DNA of 64,000 nt from Heloderma charlesbogerti (GCA_026122225.1 JANEZZ010002198.1:1054001-1118000), one strand, 5' to 3'. Shown: positions 44,088 to 56,195, numbered from the stretch's first letter. Notes: generated from the letters alone by a model not told the origin. Made by a program: numbers and translations.

Positions 44088-44281
44088 GCCCTGGCTCAGT
44101 GATAGAGCATGTGCTTTCCATGCAGAAGGTCCCGGGTTCAATCCCCAGCATCTCCAGGTAGGGCTAGGAAAGAATCCTGCCTGAAACTCTGGAGAGCTGC
44201 TGCTGCCAGTCAGTGTCAACAATACTGGGCTAGATGGATCCATGGTCTGACTCAGTAGAAGGCAGCTTCCTATGTTCCTAT
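44088..44281 (+). mobile_element. tRNA-derived SINE with LINE-like tail
   Basis: The A box region TGGCTCAGTGATAGAGC and B box GGTTCAATCC (44135-44144) are intact. Then come GTAGGGCTAGGAAAGAATCC, GCTGCCAGTCAGTGTCAACAATACTGGGC and the tail GGCAGCTTCCTATGTTCCTA. It is the best preserved of three copies here. Confidence 0.9.
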
Positions 44282-45330
44282 AGGTTCTGGCTACATTTCC
44301 ATGAACACAGGGAGACTTACAGTGGAAACAGAATGCTAAGCAGAGTCCTATTCAACATAACCATAATTATTTTTGTTCAGTATAAGCTTAGTAAGTATAT
44401 TTTTTTACTATTAATGGAGTGCCTTGGATATGGTATCCTCCAATTTCTATTAGAGAGTATATTGTTTGTGACTTTGCAGTTTCCAACATAACATTCTGCC
44501 TGGTGCAGAAGGGACTTGTGAAGGAAGTACAATGATCTGTCGGAATTTAGATGGCATTTTTATTATACACATGTCAGGTTTGTAATATCTGCTTTTGCAG
44601 ACTATCATTGAATTGCCCCAAACACCTGCTGCTCATAGATACTTGTTTACACTGAAGGAGATAAGGCAAAAGGAAATATTTCAGAACATGTAACAATGCG
44701 AAGCAACAGTAATGGAAAGATTGCCCATGGTATTGAAAAAAGCGGGTCATCAAGACAAATTAATATCATATCTTCACTTGCCACAAAAACCATACTCAGT
44801 CACTATCATTTGTGTTTCATAGATATAATATCCATTTTAACTAAATAAGCACTCATGAAATAGGAAAACTCTGTTCTGAGATAGGCTTGAACAAAAACAA
44901 ACAAAAGCAAAATGTACTTAAGAGTGTAGTATATATTTGCTAAACATAAGGAGGTAAGATATTATTTATGGCTTAGATAATATGATATACATCGCAGCCT
45001 AACTGAAAAGAGAAAAGAATTTGAAAGGAAAACATGACATTGCAGAGAATTAAAATATGTGGTTTAAAAGACAGGTGTTAAAATGGAGCCTCAGAACTAG
45101 TAATCCTGAAAAAACAATCAGGGCAACATATTACCTTCAGGACTGGTGAGACTGAGTAATTAGTGGGTTAATGAATGGCTTTTTAAGAAAACATATGAAA
45201 AATAAATAACATTAATATTTTCCTAATACTGAGTAGGACACAGGTGTCTCATTTCTTAATAGCTTTAGGGAAATGAATTGACTTTCCTATAGATAGATAT
45301 ATGATGAAATCCTTAAATCCAGGTCCAACT
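44282..45330. other. Unassigned AT-rich DNA
   Basis: No feature recognised. Confidence 0.3.
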
Positions 45331-45445
45331 GACTCCAGCTGTTTTGGACTTCAACTCCCAGCAGCTCCAGCCAGCATGGCCAATAGTCAGGAGTGCTGGG
45401 AGTTGTAGTCCAAAACATCTAGAGGGGACCAGGTTGAGGAACAGC
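45331..45445. mobile_element. Hairpin MITE (CAGATGTTTTG family)
   Basis: CTCCAGCTGTTTTGGACTTCAACTCCCAGC and GTGCTGGGAGTTGTAGTCCAAAACATC form the arms. The right arm reversed reads ACTACAACTCCCAGCAC, close to the ZNF143 SBS consensus. Confidence 0.75.
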
Positions 45446-45546
45446 ATGGAAAAGAAAGCAGATCAGACTAGAATAGCAAGGAGGTGTTCCTTGCATAACT
45501 CCTGGCCTATACGTCTTCTATATTAACTAGGAAGATGAGAGAGAGA

Positions 45547-45952
45547 TAGGAATGTGCATAGTTCATCAAAGTTCTCCAGATTCCATCACAAACCTCATTC
45601 TGTCTCATGTCCACACCAGATTGTGATCTTTTTTCTTTTCTTTTCACATGAAAATTTGTGTACATTTTTGTGCGTATTTTTTCCAAATGTACGAATCAAT
45701 TGTGTGGATCTTTGAAATGTATGTATTCTTCTCCCATTGATTAAAGTGTGATTGTGCATATTTTTTCAAACGTGAGCATTTTTTCAAGCGCATTTTTCAA
45801 ATGAACACATGCTGTCAAACCCTTTTTGTGGTCTGCAAATCACATACCAAGCTCAGAAATGCGCAGACTTCGACAGCTTAAGTCTGTGTTCAGTCCAGAA
45901 CGTGCGAACTGGATAAATCCTGATAAAAAACAAATTTCTTCTCACACATCCT
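45547..45952. mobile_element. AT-rich hAT-like MITE, TSD GAGAGAGA
   Basis: It begins TAGGAATGTGCATAG and ends TTCTCACACATCCT. GAGAGAGA flanks it at 45539-45546 and directly after; because the flank is a GA repeat, the TSD is weak evidence. The interior is a series of ACATTTTTGTGCGTATTTTTTC-like words, related to 23284-23690. Confidence 0.6.
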
Positions 45953-45959
45953 GAGAGAG

Positions 45960-46504
45960 AGAGAGATGTTGTTTTAGTGCCCATAAATGGGATAGCAAGC
46001 TCTTGTTTTGGTACTTCTTCTGTGTCAAGACAGCAAATTAGTTTGAGGTCATAAAAAAGAAAATATCTTTTTATATACAGACAATCTCATTAATATCATA
46101 TGAGACCTAATGATATTATTACCAAAACTGCATTCCCTAATGTCAGAAAAATTATAGCCATGATACAGACATCATGCTTTGCCATTACATCTCCTTCACT
46201 GTGTCTTCATAAATATCTAAGATAGATTAAAGAGATAAACATGCACTGAAAGATTGCTGAGAAGCATATTTACATAATACGCTGCTTAGATGTATTAGTC
46301 CAGAACAACCATAGGTTGCTAAAATGTTACATGGAATTAAAGCCTGACTTTAAACATCATATTCTGGCCTTGCAAAACTTGAGATGGGGAAGAAAATCAA
46401 AAGTATGGAAAGGGCCAAAGTACTTGGAGGGCCAATTTACTAGAACAATGGCTTTCACATATGAGTAATCATAGAATATATAGACATGTGCAGTGTTCAA
46501 ACAT
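45960..46504. other. Unassigned AT-rich DNA
   Basis: No feature recognised. Confidence 0.3.
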
Positions 46505-49500
46505 GATGGGTGCTTCCAGATGCACAGTCCCAGGAGAGCGGTCCACGGATCTGAGGCTGTCCCCTTCATGGATCACTGCCTTGTTGTGGCGAAGGGGCTT
46601 GCGTAACTCAATGAAGCCATAAGCTATGACGTGCAGGGCCACCCAAGACGGACAGGTCATGGCAGAGAGTTCTGACAAAATGTGGTCCACTGGAGAAGGA
46701 AATGGCAACCCACTCCAGTATTCTTGCCAAGAAAACCCCATGGAACATATCACAAGGCTAAAAGAGATGACGCCGGAAGATAAGCCCCTCAGGTCGGAAG
46801 GTGTCCAATATACTACTGGGGAAGAGCAGAGGGTATTTCCAAGTAGCGCCAGAAAGAGTGAAGCGGCTGGGCCAAAGCAGAAAGGACACTCAGCTGTGGA
46901 TGTGTCTGGTGGTGAAAAGAAAATCCGATGCTGTAAAGAACAATATTGTCTAGGAACCTGGAATGTCAGATCGATGAATCAAGGTAAGCTGGAGGTGGTC
47001 AAACATGAGATGGCAAGATTGAACATCGACATCTTGGGAATCAGCGAACTAAAATGGACAGGCATGGGCGAATTTAATTCAGGTGACCATCATATCTACT
47101 ACTGTGGGCAAGAATCCCTTAGAAGAAATGGAGTAGCACTCATAGTCAACAAAAGGGTGGGAAAAGCAGTCCTGGGGTACAATCTTAAAAACGATAGAAT
47201 GATCTCAGTACGAATCCAAGGCAAACCATTCAACATCACAGTAATTCATGTCTATGACCCAACCACTGATGCCAAAGAAGCTGAGGTTGATCGGTTCTAT
47301 GAAGACATACAACACCTTTTAGAACTAACACCACAAAAAGATGTCCTCTTCATCATAGGGGATTGGAATGCTAAAGTAGGAAGTCAAGAAATCACTGGGA
47401 TAACAGGCAGGCATGGCCTTGGTGTATAAAATGAAGCAGGACAAAAGCTAATAGAGTTTTGCCAAGAGAACACGCTGATCATAGCAAACACTCTTTTCCA
47501 ACAGCACAAGAGACGACTCTACACATGGACATCACCAGATGGTCAATATCGAAATCAGATTGATTATGTCCTTTGCAGCCAAAGATGGAGAAGCTCTATA
47601 CAGTCAGTCAAAACAAGACCTGGAGCTGACTGTGGCTCAGATCATGAGCTTCTTGTTGCAAAAATTCGGCTTAAATTGAAGAATGTAGGGAAAACCACTA
47701 AACCATTCAGGTATGACCTAAATCATATCCCTTATGAATATACAGTGGAGGTGTGGAATACATTTAAGGGATTAGACCTGATAGACAGAGTGCCTGAGGA
47801 ACTATGGATGGAGGTCCATAACATTGTTCAGGAGGCAGCAACGAAATCCATCCCAAAGAAAAAAAAGAGCAAGAAAGCCAAGTGGCTGTCTGATGAAGCT
47901 TTACAAGTAGCTGAGGAAAGAAGGGAAGCGGAAAGCAAGGGAGAAAGGGGAAGATATATCCAACTGAATGCAGAGTTCCAGGGAATAGCAAGGAGAGACA
48001 ACAAGGCCTTCTTAAATGAACAATGCAAAGAAATCGAGGAAAACAACAGAATGGGAAAGACTAGAGATCTCTTCAAGAAAATTGGAGATCTCAAGGGAAC
48101 GTTTTGTGCAAAGACGGCCATGATAAAGGACAAAGAAGGCAGGGACCTAACAGAAACAGATGAGATTAAGAAGTGGTGGAAAGAATACACAGAAGAACTA
48201 TACAGGAAAGATCTGAATATCCATGATAGGCATGGTAGTGCGGTCACTGAACTTGAGCCGGACATCCTCGAGAGTGAAGTCAAGTGGGCCTTAGGAAGCA
48301 TTAGTAACAACAAAGCTAGCGGAGATGACAGTATTCCAGCTGAGCTATTTAAAATCTTAAAAGATGATGCTGTTAAAGTGCTGCATTCAATATGCCAACA
48401 AATTTGGAACACTCAACAATGGCCGCAAGACTGGAAAAGGTCAGTTTACATTCCAATTCCAAAGAAGGGCAACACCAAAGAGTGTTCAAACGACCGTACA
48501 ATTGCACTCATTTCACATGCCAGCAAGGTGATGCTCAAAATCCTACAAGCTAGGCTTCAGCAGTATGCGAACCGAGAACTACCGGAAGTAAAAGCGGGGT
48601 TTCAAAGAGGCAGAGGAACTAGAGATCAAATCGCCAACTTTCGCTGGATCATGGAGAAAGCAAGAGAATTCCAGAAAAACGTCTATTGACTACGCTCAAG
48701 CCTTTGATTGTGTGGATCACAACAAACTCTGGCAAATTCTTAAAGTGATGGGAGTACCAGACCACCTTACCTGTCTCCTGAGAAACCTGTACGAGGGTCA
48801 AGAAGCAACAGTCAGAACCAGACATGGAACAACCGAGTGGTTCAAAATTGGGAAAGGAGTACGACAAGGCTGCATATTGTCGCCCTGCTTATTTAACTTA
48901 TATGCAGAGTACATCATGAGAAACGCCGGGTTGGATGAATCACAGATCGGAATTAAGATTGCTGGGAGAATTATCAACAACCTCCAATATGCAGACGATA
49001 CCACCCTAATGGCAGAAAGCGAAGAGGATCTAAAGAGCCTCTTGTTGAGGGTGAAAGAGGAGAGTGCAAAAGCTGGTTTGAAACTCAACATTAAAAAAAC
49101 GAAGATCATGGCATCTGGCCCCATCACTTCCTGGCATATAGAAGGGGAAGAAATGGAAGCAGTGACAGATTTTACTTTCTTGGGCTCCAAGATCACCGCA
49201 GATGGTGACTGTAGCCATGAAATTAAAAGACACTTGCTCCTTGGGAGGAAAGCTATGGCAAACCTAGACAGCATAGAAGCAGAGACATCACCTTGCCGAC
49301 AAAGGTCCGTCTAATCAAAGCTATGGTTTTCCCAGTAGTAATGTATGGCTGTGAGAGCTGGACTATAAGGAAGGCTGAGCGCCGAAGAATTGATGCTTTC
49401 AAACTGTGGTGCTGGAGAAGACTCTTACGAGTCCCCTGGACTGCAAGGAGGTCAAATCAGTCCATCCTAAAGGAAATCAACCCTGAGTGCTCATTGGAAG

Positions 49501-49765
49501 GACAGATACTGAAGCTGAAGCTGAAATATTTTGGCCACCTAATGCGAAGAGAAAACTCTCTGGAAAAGACCCTGATGCTGGGAAAGACTGAAGGCAAAAG
49601 GAGAAGGGGACGGCAGAGGATGCTAGATAGTATCACCGATGCAATGAATATGAACTTGAGCACACTCCGGGAGAGAACGCAGGACAGGAAGGCCTGGCGT
49701 GCTATGGTCCATGGGGTCATGAAGAGTCGGACACGACTGAACGACTGAACAACAACAACTCTGAG
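46505..49765 (+). mobile_element. Near full-length RTE/BovB LINE
   Basis: About 3.26 kb, the usual BovB length. It has a short 5' UTR, one ORF with an apurinic-like endonuclease followed by reverse transcriptase, almost no 3' UTR, and the typical 3' end GAACGACTGAACAACAACAA. Strong likeness of the N-terminal leader (GNGNPLQYSCQENPMEH) and of the RT to BovB makes the family sure. BovB is abundant in squamates and known for horizontal transfer into ruminants and other lineages. Confidence 0.93.
46626..49748 (+). pseudogene. BovB endonuclease-reverse transcriptase ORF, broken
   Basis: The ORF starts at ATG 46626. The endonuclease contains LGTWNVRSMNQGKLE near 46950, an LNIDILGISELKW part near 47015, GDWNAKVG near 47361 and SDHELLVAKIR near 47638. 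The RT contains GDDSIPAELFK near 48320, an AFDCVDH stretch near 48700, the YADD catalytic motif at 48988-48999 and GLKLNIKKTKIM near 49075. The C-terminal part contains VMYGCESWTIRKAE and YFGHLMRREN. The reading frame is broken by a stop TAA at 47427-47429 (frame resumes), a small deletion with frameshift near 48684 and a second near 49275. It ends TGA near 49746. All core domains are present, so the breaks look recent and small. Confidence 0.92.
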
Positions 49766-50120
49766 GCCGTAGACACTGCTATGACCTCAGTAGGGGGGCT
49801 CCCCTCTGGAATCTGATCCACCCTCCACCCCCCACCTCATTGTAGCCGCCACAAAAGAACCATGCTGGCTGCTTTCTGAGATTGCAAAAGTGGCCTCGGA
49901 TGAGAGGCCAGAATGTGATGTTTCCTATGGCCTTTCCAGCCCTGTTACTACTAGTGTGCCTGCCTTAGAGGCCCATCTACAGCAAAACCAAAACAGCTGG
50001 AGCATGGAGAGGTAAAAAATGCCTCCGTTGCTCCTCACCCTGCCGGCAGCAGTCCAGCAAGACATTGGATATACTGAAGCCTCCGAGGTTGGAGGCTTCC
50101 CATCGGATTGTGCCCTTAAC
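49766..50120. mobile_element. Possible Harbinger-like MITE relative
   Basis: It holds GAGGCCGTAGACACTGCTATGACCTCAG, CCTCCGAGGTTGGAGGC and ends CATCGGATTGTGCCC followed by TTA, like the right end of 41541-41967. The left terminus is not found; BovB may have inserted next to or into it. Confidence 0.4.
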
Positions 50121-51330
50121 AGTAAGAGGGGGGGGGGGAGATAGAAGAAGTGGTGGGAAAACACAGAAGGGTTGCAAATGGAAGATAACAATGTCTGGAC
50201 CCACTGTAACATTCCATGAACAAGGCAGGGTGATTACACAATAAACTTCATTTGGAAGCACTCAATAATATATATATGTATGTAAGGCTTCAGCGGGTGC
50301 TTACTGAGCTGCAGCCACTGCCCACATCTGCCTGTGGCACCGCATGAGCTTCATCATGGCCTGGCAAGCCCCTGACAAAGCCACAGGGCTGGCCGGCCTC
50401 CCTAGCAAGCCACCATTGGTGGCCATAAATGGCCCATTTACATAACATTACAGGTGTGAATGTTCCATAAATGTTGCATAAATGGGCCCTTAACAGCCGC
50501 CAATTAATTATGCAACATTACCTACCCAGAAGCACCAGAGCAGCCACTGTTGCACACAATTTGCAGTTTGCTAGGGAGGATAGGTAGCTACAGGGCACTC
50601 GCCAAGTCACGGGATGCACACCGAGCAGGTCCATGAGGGCCCCATCGGACTCCCCCCCCCCGGACTCTCATGACATCCCTACTACATATAAAACAGCCTC
50701 AAATAGAAGTAAATTTGGCATAGGAATGTGAAGAGTGAGAACTTTGTAACCTTGTAGAAACATGATGTTTAGGCATATACAAGATTGTCACATATCTAAA
50801 CACAGGTGTTGAATATACCTCCAGAAGCCTTGGCCATTTGCACGTCCTACCACCATGTTTATCATACATTTTTTGTTACCCAAATGCCCTCTCAGTGTTA
50901 TGGAAAAGAAGATGCCATCATTCTGAAGTGACAGTGTGGGCACCCAACTTCTTAATAATCCACATGAATTAATAGGCTCCCTCATCCCGGCTTCCTACAG
51001 CAAACCTGTGTTCAGAATTTCATTTTCTTCATTGTGAACTTTCAAGCAATATTTATATTCATATAGTAGTACATTCACAATGCAATAAAAGTATAAACTT
51101 CAAGGTTATCTAGTATCAGTTACAGACATTAGTTGCTTAGAAAACAGACTTCACAGAGTAACTCAGAAGGATCACTGGTTTGGACTCTTTTATTGATCTT
51201 TCTTCCTTTCGCATTCCATATTCCATTATGAAGATTATAGGTTTTTATCGAGAGCAGATAGCAATGTTCTGGTATCATATTTCTAGTTAATTCTTCCTTA
51301 GCCTGCTGACTTTAGTCCTTGATCTTTCTA
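50121..51330. mobile_element. Unassigned DNA containing a possible hAT-like MITE end
   Basis: Around 50285-50679 a GC-rich stretch ends CTCATGACATCCCTA and carries an AT-rich inverted part (CCATAAATGGCCCATTTACATAA against CATAAATGTTGCATAAATGGGCC). This is in the style of the hAT-like set, but the left end and TSD cannot be fixed. The rest is unassigned. Confidence 0.35.
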
Positions 51331-51335
51331 CCTGC

Positions 51336-51462
51336 AAACTTTCTTATGAACAGGCAATAATTTTTATACATTATTCAGAAATATTCAGAATATTTCAAAC
51401 TTTCTTATGAACAGGCAATAATTTTTATACAATATTCAGAAATTTTTATACATTATTCAGAG
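51336..51462. repeat. Tandem duplication of about 57 bp
   Basis: CAAACTTTCTTATGAACAGGCAATAATTTTTATACA occurs at about 51336 and again at 51393, followed by a third partial TTTTTATACATTATTCAGA. It lies just before the LINE 5' end at 51466. Confidence 0.75.
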
Positions 51463-51465
51463 AGC

Positions 51466-51780
51466 CAGGGCCTGCAGAAGAGGCCACCACCACCACTGGG
51501 GAAGAGGCGGGCCTGCTGCTGCTGGGCCTGCTGTTGCTGGGCCTGCTGCTGCTGCTACCACCACCAGGCCTTCCCTGGAGACTTCTACCTGGCAGACCGC
51601 CAGTCCCTGCAGGACCAGGCCCCCAGGTACCGAGCCAGCTGTGCTGCTCCACCTGCCTTCCCTGGAGGGGCTACATAAGCTGGCTGGCTGAGGTGGCCTG
51701 GGAGACCCAGGGCCTGCAGAAGAGGCCACCACCACCACCACCACCACCACCGGGGAAGAGGCGGGCCTGCTGTTGCCAGG

Positions 51781-51849
<69 letters not shown>

Positions 51850-52130
51850 ACCACCACCACCACCACCACCAGGCCTTCCCTGGAGACTTCTGCCTGGCAG
51901 ACCACCAGTCCCTGCAGGACCAGGCCCCCAGGTACCGAGCCAGCTGTGCTGCTCTACCTGCCCTCCCTGGAGGGTCTACATAAGCTGGCTGAGGTGGCCT
52001 GGGAGAGCCAGGGACTGCAGGAGAGGCTACCACCATCACCGGGGAAGAGGTGTGCCGGCGGCGGCTGCCGCCGCCGCCACCACCACCACCACCACCACCT
52101 GGCCTTCCCTGTGGACTCCGGCTTGGCATT
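51466..52130 (+). repeat. Three tandem triplet-rich units at the LINE 5' end
   Basis: Each unit opens with AGCCAGGGCCTGCAGAAGAGG and continues through (CCA)n, GGGGAAGAGG, (CTG)n and (CCG/CCA)n. It closes with AGGCCTTCCCTGGAGACTTC, GTACCGAGCCAGCTGTGCTG and CTACATAAGCTGGCTGAGG. Units begin near 51466, 51708 and 52005. The third is truncated. Tandem 5' units are a known way for LINEs to carry repeated promoters. The triplet runs differ in length between units. Confidence 0.8.
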
Positions 52131-52419
52131 ATTTTTAAGGGGATTTTTAATTGTTTTGTGTGTGTGTTTTCTTTTTCTTGGGGGATTTTGTTGTGGTTTT
52201 AGGGGTGGGTAGCCTGCCTGATAGGCGGGAGCGAGGGGGCATATGTCCACCTGATGGAGGCAGTGGGGGGAGTGTTGGGGGCCAGAAGATACCAAGGCTG
52301 GGCGGCAGGCACTGGCGGAGCGCTAGGGGCAGGCCATGCCAGGTAAGGGAACAAGGGAGAGATGTGTAGTATCTGTCCCCTGTTCCGGGCCTGTCCAGAG
52401 CCAAAGGATGGCTGGGGGA

Positions 52420-55400
52420 GGCATGACCCCATCTTCTGTCCTTCGTTTGCTGCTCTGCAATGCCAGGTCTGTTACCCAGAAAACCTCCCTCATCCATGAC
52501 ATGATCCTAGGGGTGCACGAAAGTCACTTACCTGGTCTCGCAGCTTGCTTCGCGGTGGGGGGGAGGCGCTTTGCTGCTCCCCCCGAAATTCAGGCCGCGG
52601 GGGAGGCTTCCTGCCTCGCCTGGCCGAAATTCAGGCCGCGGGGGAGGCTTCCCGCCTCGCCCGGCCAAAATTCAGGCCGGGGTGAAGCACCCCGTCTCCC
52701 CCGCCGCGAATTTCAAAAGAAAAAAAGAACGCCCCTGTGATAGGCTACGTAACGATTAACGTAGCCTATCACGGCTAGATCTGCAAAGTCAGCCATGATA
52801 GGCTACGTTAATCGTCATGTAGCCTATCACGGGTGACTTTGGAAAAAACAAACAAAACCCGTACGCAAATGGCGGCCCCCATAGGGAGCCGCCATTCACG
52901 TTCCTTATTTGGTCCCTGTAGTCTACATAAATCTTTACGTAGACTACGGCGAAAATAAGGGCAACATTATTTGCGTTGTCCTTATTTTCGCCGTAGTCTA
53001 TGTAAATCTTTACGTAGACTACAGGGACCAAATAAGGAACGTGAATGGCGGCTCCCTATGGGGGCTGCCATTAGCCGTACGCGCTTTTTTTTTAAAAAAA
53101 AGTCACCCGTGATAGGCTACGTGACGATTAACGTAGCCTATCACGGCTGACTTTGAAAATCTAGCCGTGATAGGCTACGTTAATTGTTACGTAGCCTATC
53201 ACAGGGGAGTGTTTTTTTTTTTTACTTTGCTTGTAATGGCGGTGGCGGCAGCCGGTCGAAAGACCGGCTGCCGCCCCCGCCCCTGACGAAGACCTGCCGA
53301 ACTGCCACCAGGACCCGCCGCCGGGAGGGACATTCGTGAAAGGTAAGTCCCATCTGAGGGGGGGCGGGGGGCGGGGGGGCGGAGAATTTCTCCCCGAACA
53401 ACCTTCAGAGGACCAAATGCGTTGGCACTTGGCCCCCCGAAGTTTCGGGGAGAAATTCTCCCCCATCCCTACATGATCCTGGATGAGGGTGCAGACCTGG
53501 CATGTATTACGGAGACCTGGCTGGCCGAGGCTGCTGCTCCAACCCTTGCAGCCATGTGTCCAGCTGGATTTTCGTATGCACAGCAGCCGAGGGCTGGGGA
53601 TCAGGAAGGGGAGTGGCTGTTATCTACCGAGAGTCCTTGGTCTTCACCAGACCCCCTCTCCGGGAGACCAAGGTTGCTGAGTGCATGTACTGGAGGTTGG
53701 GCCTGAAGGGCAGTCTGGGGATTCTGCTTGTGTACTGTCCAACCCGCTGCACAACTGACTCCCTGGCCGAGGTTCTATGAGGTGGTCTCTGATGTGCGTG
53801 TGCAGTCCCCTAACTTACTGGTGTTGGGGGACTTCAATGTACATTCGGAGGCCATCCTCACAGGAGTACCTCGGGACTTCATGGAGACCATGGCCTCCTG
53901 GGAGCTGCACCATATTCTAACTGGGCCCACCCATATAGCCGGTCATGCACTAGACCTTGTGTTTGTTTCTGGAGAAGTGGGGAGTGATCCGGAAGTCGGG
54001 GGTATATCCACCACCCCCTTGTCATGGTCAGATCACTATCTGGTGACGTTGGACGTCTCGGTTCCACAACCCCTCCGCAGGGGTGGAGGACCCATTAAAA
54101 TGCTCCGCCCCAGGCGTCTTATGGATCCAAATGGATTCCTGAACGCGCTTGGGGATTCTCTGGGGCATGCCAACGGCCACTCTGTCGAGACCCTGGTGGG
54201 TGGCTGGAATGCCCTCTCCCCCTGAACAGGGCTCGGACTGCACCATGGTTCAATCCGCGGTTACGAGCTCTGAAACAGGAGGTGAGACAGCTAGAGCGCC
54301 GGTGGCGGACGTCTCACTCCAAAGATGATCAGACACGGGCTAGAGCTGTATCTTCAGCCTATCACGTGGCAGTGAAGGCAGCAAAAAAGGAATATTATGC
54401 TGCCTCCATAGCATCTGCAGAGTGCTGTCCCAGGAGGCTGTTCCAAGTGGTCCGGAGCCTGGTCGATCCTGTGGCTCCGGAACCACTGGAGCATTCTAAG
54501 GCCTCCTGTGAGACCTTGGCAAGGCACTTTGCAGATAAAATTGATCAGATTAGGTGTGTTATTCTGCACGCTGTGGATACAGTTAGTGAGCAGGAGGCGG
54601 CCTGTGGCAAACCGGTTTTGTGGGATCGGTTCCAGCTTCTTCCTCCTGATGAAGTGGACAAGGTGCTTTCATCGGTACGGCCGACCACCAGCTTACTTGA
54701 TCCTTGCCCATCTTGGCTCATTATGAGCTGCAGAGAGAGACTGGGTGAGGGGATCAAGGCGGTGGTGAACGCCTCCCTTGAGGAGGGAGTGATGCCATCA
54801 GCCCTCAAGGAGGCAGTGATAAGACCGCTCTTAAAGAAGCCCTCCTTGGATCCTCAAGTTCTGAACAACTTTCGCCCAGTCTCAAATCTGCCATTTTTGG
54901 GCAAGGTGATTGAGCGGGTGGTGGCGGTGCAGTTGCAGGCACACTTGGAAGAAACTGATTATCTAGACCCATTTCAGTCGGGCTTCAGGCCTGGGCATGG
55001 GACTTAAACGACCTTGGTCGCTTTGGTAGATGATATGAGGCGGGGTCTGGATAGGGGTGAATGCTTCTTCCTTGTTCTCCTCGACCTCTCAGCGGCTTTC
55101 GATACCGTTGACCACAGTATCCTCCTGGACCGACTGGAGGGGTTGGGCATTGGAGACACCATATTGCGTTGGTTCCGGTCCTTCCTCTCCGGCAGGTACC
55201 AGAGAGTAGCACTGGGAGAGGAGGTTTCGGACCCGTGGCCACTTACTTGTGGGGTGCCACAGGGTTCCATCCTCTCCCTGATGCTATTTAACATCTATGT
55301 GAAGCCGCTGGGGGCTATCATCAGGAGGTTTGGGGTGCAGTGTCATCATTATGCGGATGACACGCAGCTCTACCTCTCGTTTAAATCTTCACCAAGGTTG

Positions 55401-56195
55401 GCTGTAGAATCCCTGTCCAAATGTCTGGAGACGGTGAGTGGCTGGATGGGATAGGCTGAAGCTGAACCCTGACAAGACCGAGGTACTTTTTTGGTGGGAG
55501 ACAAGAGGAGGCTGGGGGATGTTGACCTGGTGTTGAATGGGGTACGGCTACCCTTGAAAGACCAGGTCTGCAGCCTGGGGGTCATTTTGGACTCCCAGCT
55601 GTCCATGGAGGCTCAGGTGTCAGCTGTGAGCAGGACAGCACTGTATCAACTCCATCTGATACGGCGGCTGTGCCCCTTCCTTCCCGACCATCTGCTCCCA
55701 TCCGTAGTACATGCCCTGGTCTCCTCTCGTTTAGACTACTGTAATGCGCTCTATGTGGGGTTACCCTTGAAGATGGTTCGGAAACTGCAGCTGGTACAGA
55801 ACGCGGCGGCTCGCCTGATTAAAGGCAGCTGCCGGCGAGATCACATCACTCCAGTGCTGAAGGAGTTGCACTGGTTACCAGTTGTTTTCCAGGCCAAATT
55901 CAAGGTGTTGGTTTTGACCTTTAAAACCCTATATGGTTCCGGCCCAGCCTATCTTAAGGAGCGCCTCCAGCAGCACCAGACAGGCCACTTAACAAGATCA
56001 GCCTCGGATGGCCTTCTCTCTGTCCCATCAGCCAGGACAGCTAGACTGGTGGGGACGAGGGAGAGGGCCTTTTCTGTGGTGGCCCCCACTCTGTGGAACT
56101 CCCTCCCTAGGGAACTCCGTCATGCCCCCTCTTTAATGAGCTTCCGTCATGCATTAAAAACGTGGTTGTTCAGGCAGGCATTTGGGGTGGGTTAG
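52420..56195 (+). pseudogene. L2/CR1-group ORF2 endonuclease-reverse transcriptase, broken
   Basis: The endonuclease begins near 52426 (LLLCNARSVTQKTSLIHDM), stops at the MITE (52508-53471) and resumes with GADLACITETWL at 53487. LVLGDFNVH at 53818 and a SDHYLVTLD stretch near 54030 are endonuclease motifs. RT: LNNFRPVSNLPFLGKVIE near 54865, LDLSAAFDTVDHSILLDRL near 55080, CGVPQGSIL near 55250 and catalytic YADD at 55350-55361. The C-terminus (LDYCNALYVGLPLKMV, LWNSLPREL) ends at 56195. Breaks: frameshifts near 53610 and 53775, a stop near 54224, TAA at 55005-55007 and a frameshift near 55450. Each is small, so it is a fairly young dead copy. Confidence 0.88.
52508..53471. mobile_element. GC-rich fractal-palindrome hAT-like MITE inside the LINE, TSD CATGATCC
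   Basis: It begins TAGGGGTGCACGAAAGTCAC and ends GAGAAATTCTCCCCCATCCCTA. CATGATCC lies at 52500-52507 and 53472-53479. It is the reverse-orientation relative of 5976-6924 and 29177-30078. The palindrome is centred near 52973 (GGGCAACATTATTTGCGTTGTCC). Reversed donor consensus lies at 52526-52533 and forward AGGTAAGT at 53341-53348. Element plus TSD is 972 bases, a multiple of three, so the LINE frame is the same on both sides. Confidence 0.92.

Noticed and set aside
51700..51900. A polyalanine/polyhistidine/polyproline protein on either strand
   Set aside because: These frames are readings of (CTG)n, (CCA)n and (CCG)n in a LINE 5' region and have no other protein features.
52200..52500. Short open frames before the LINE endonuclease as a possible LINE ORF1
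   Set aside because: No coiled coil, zinc knuckle or esterase motif seen; treated as 5' leader.
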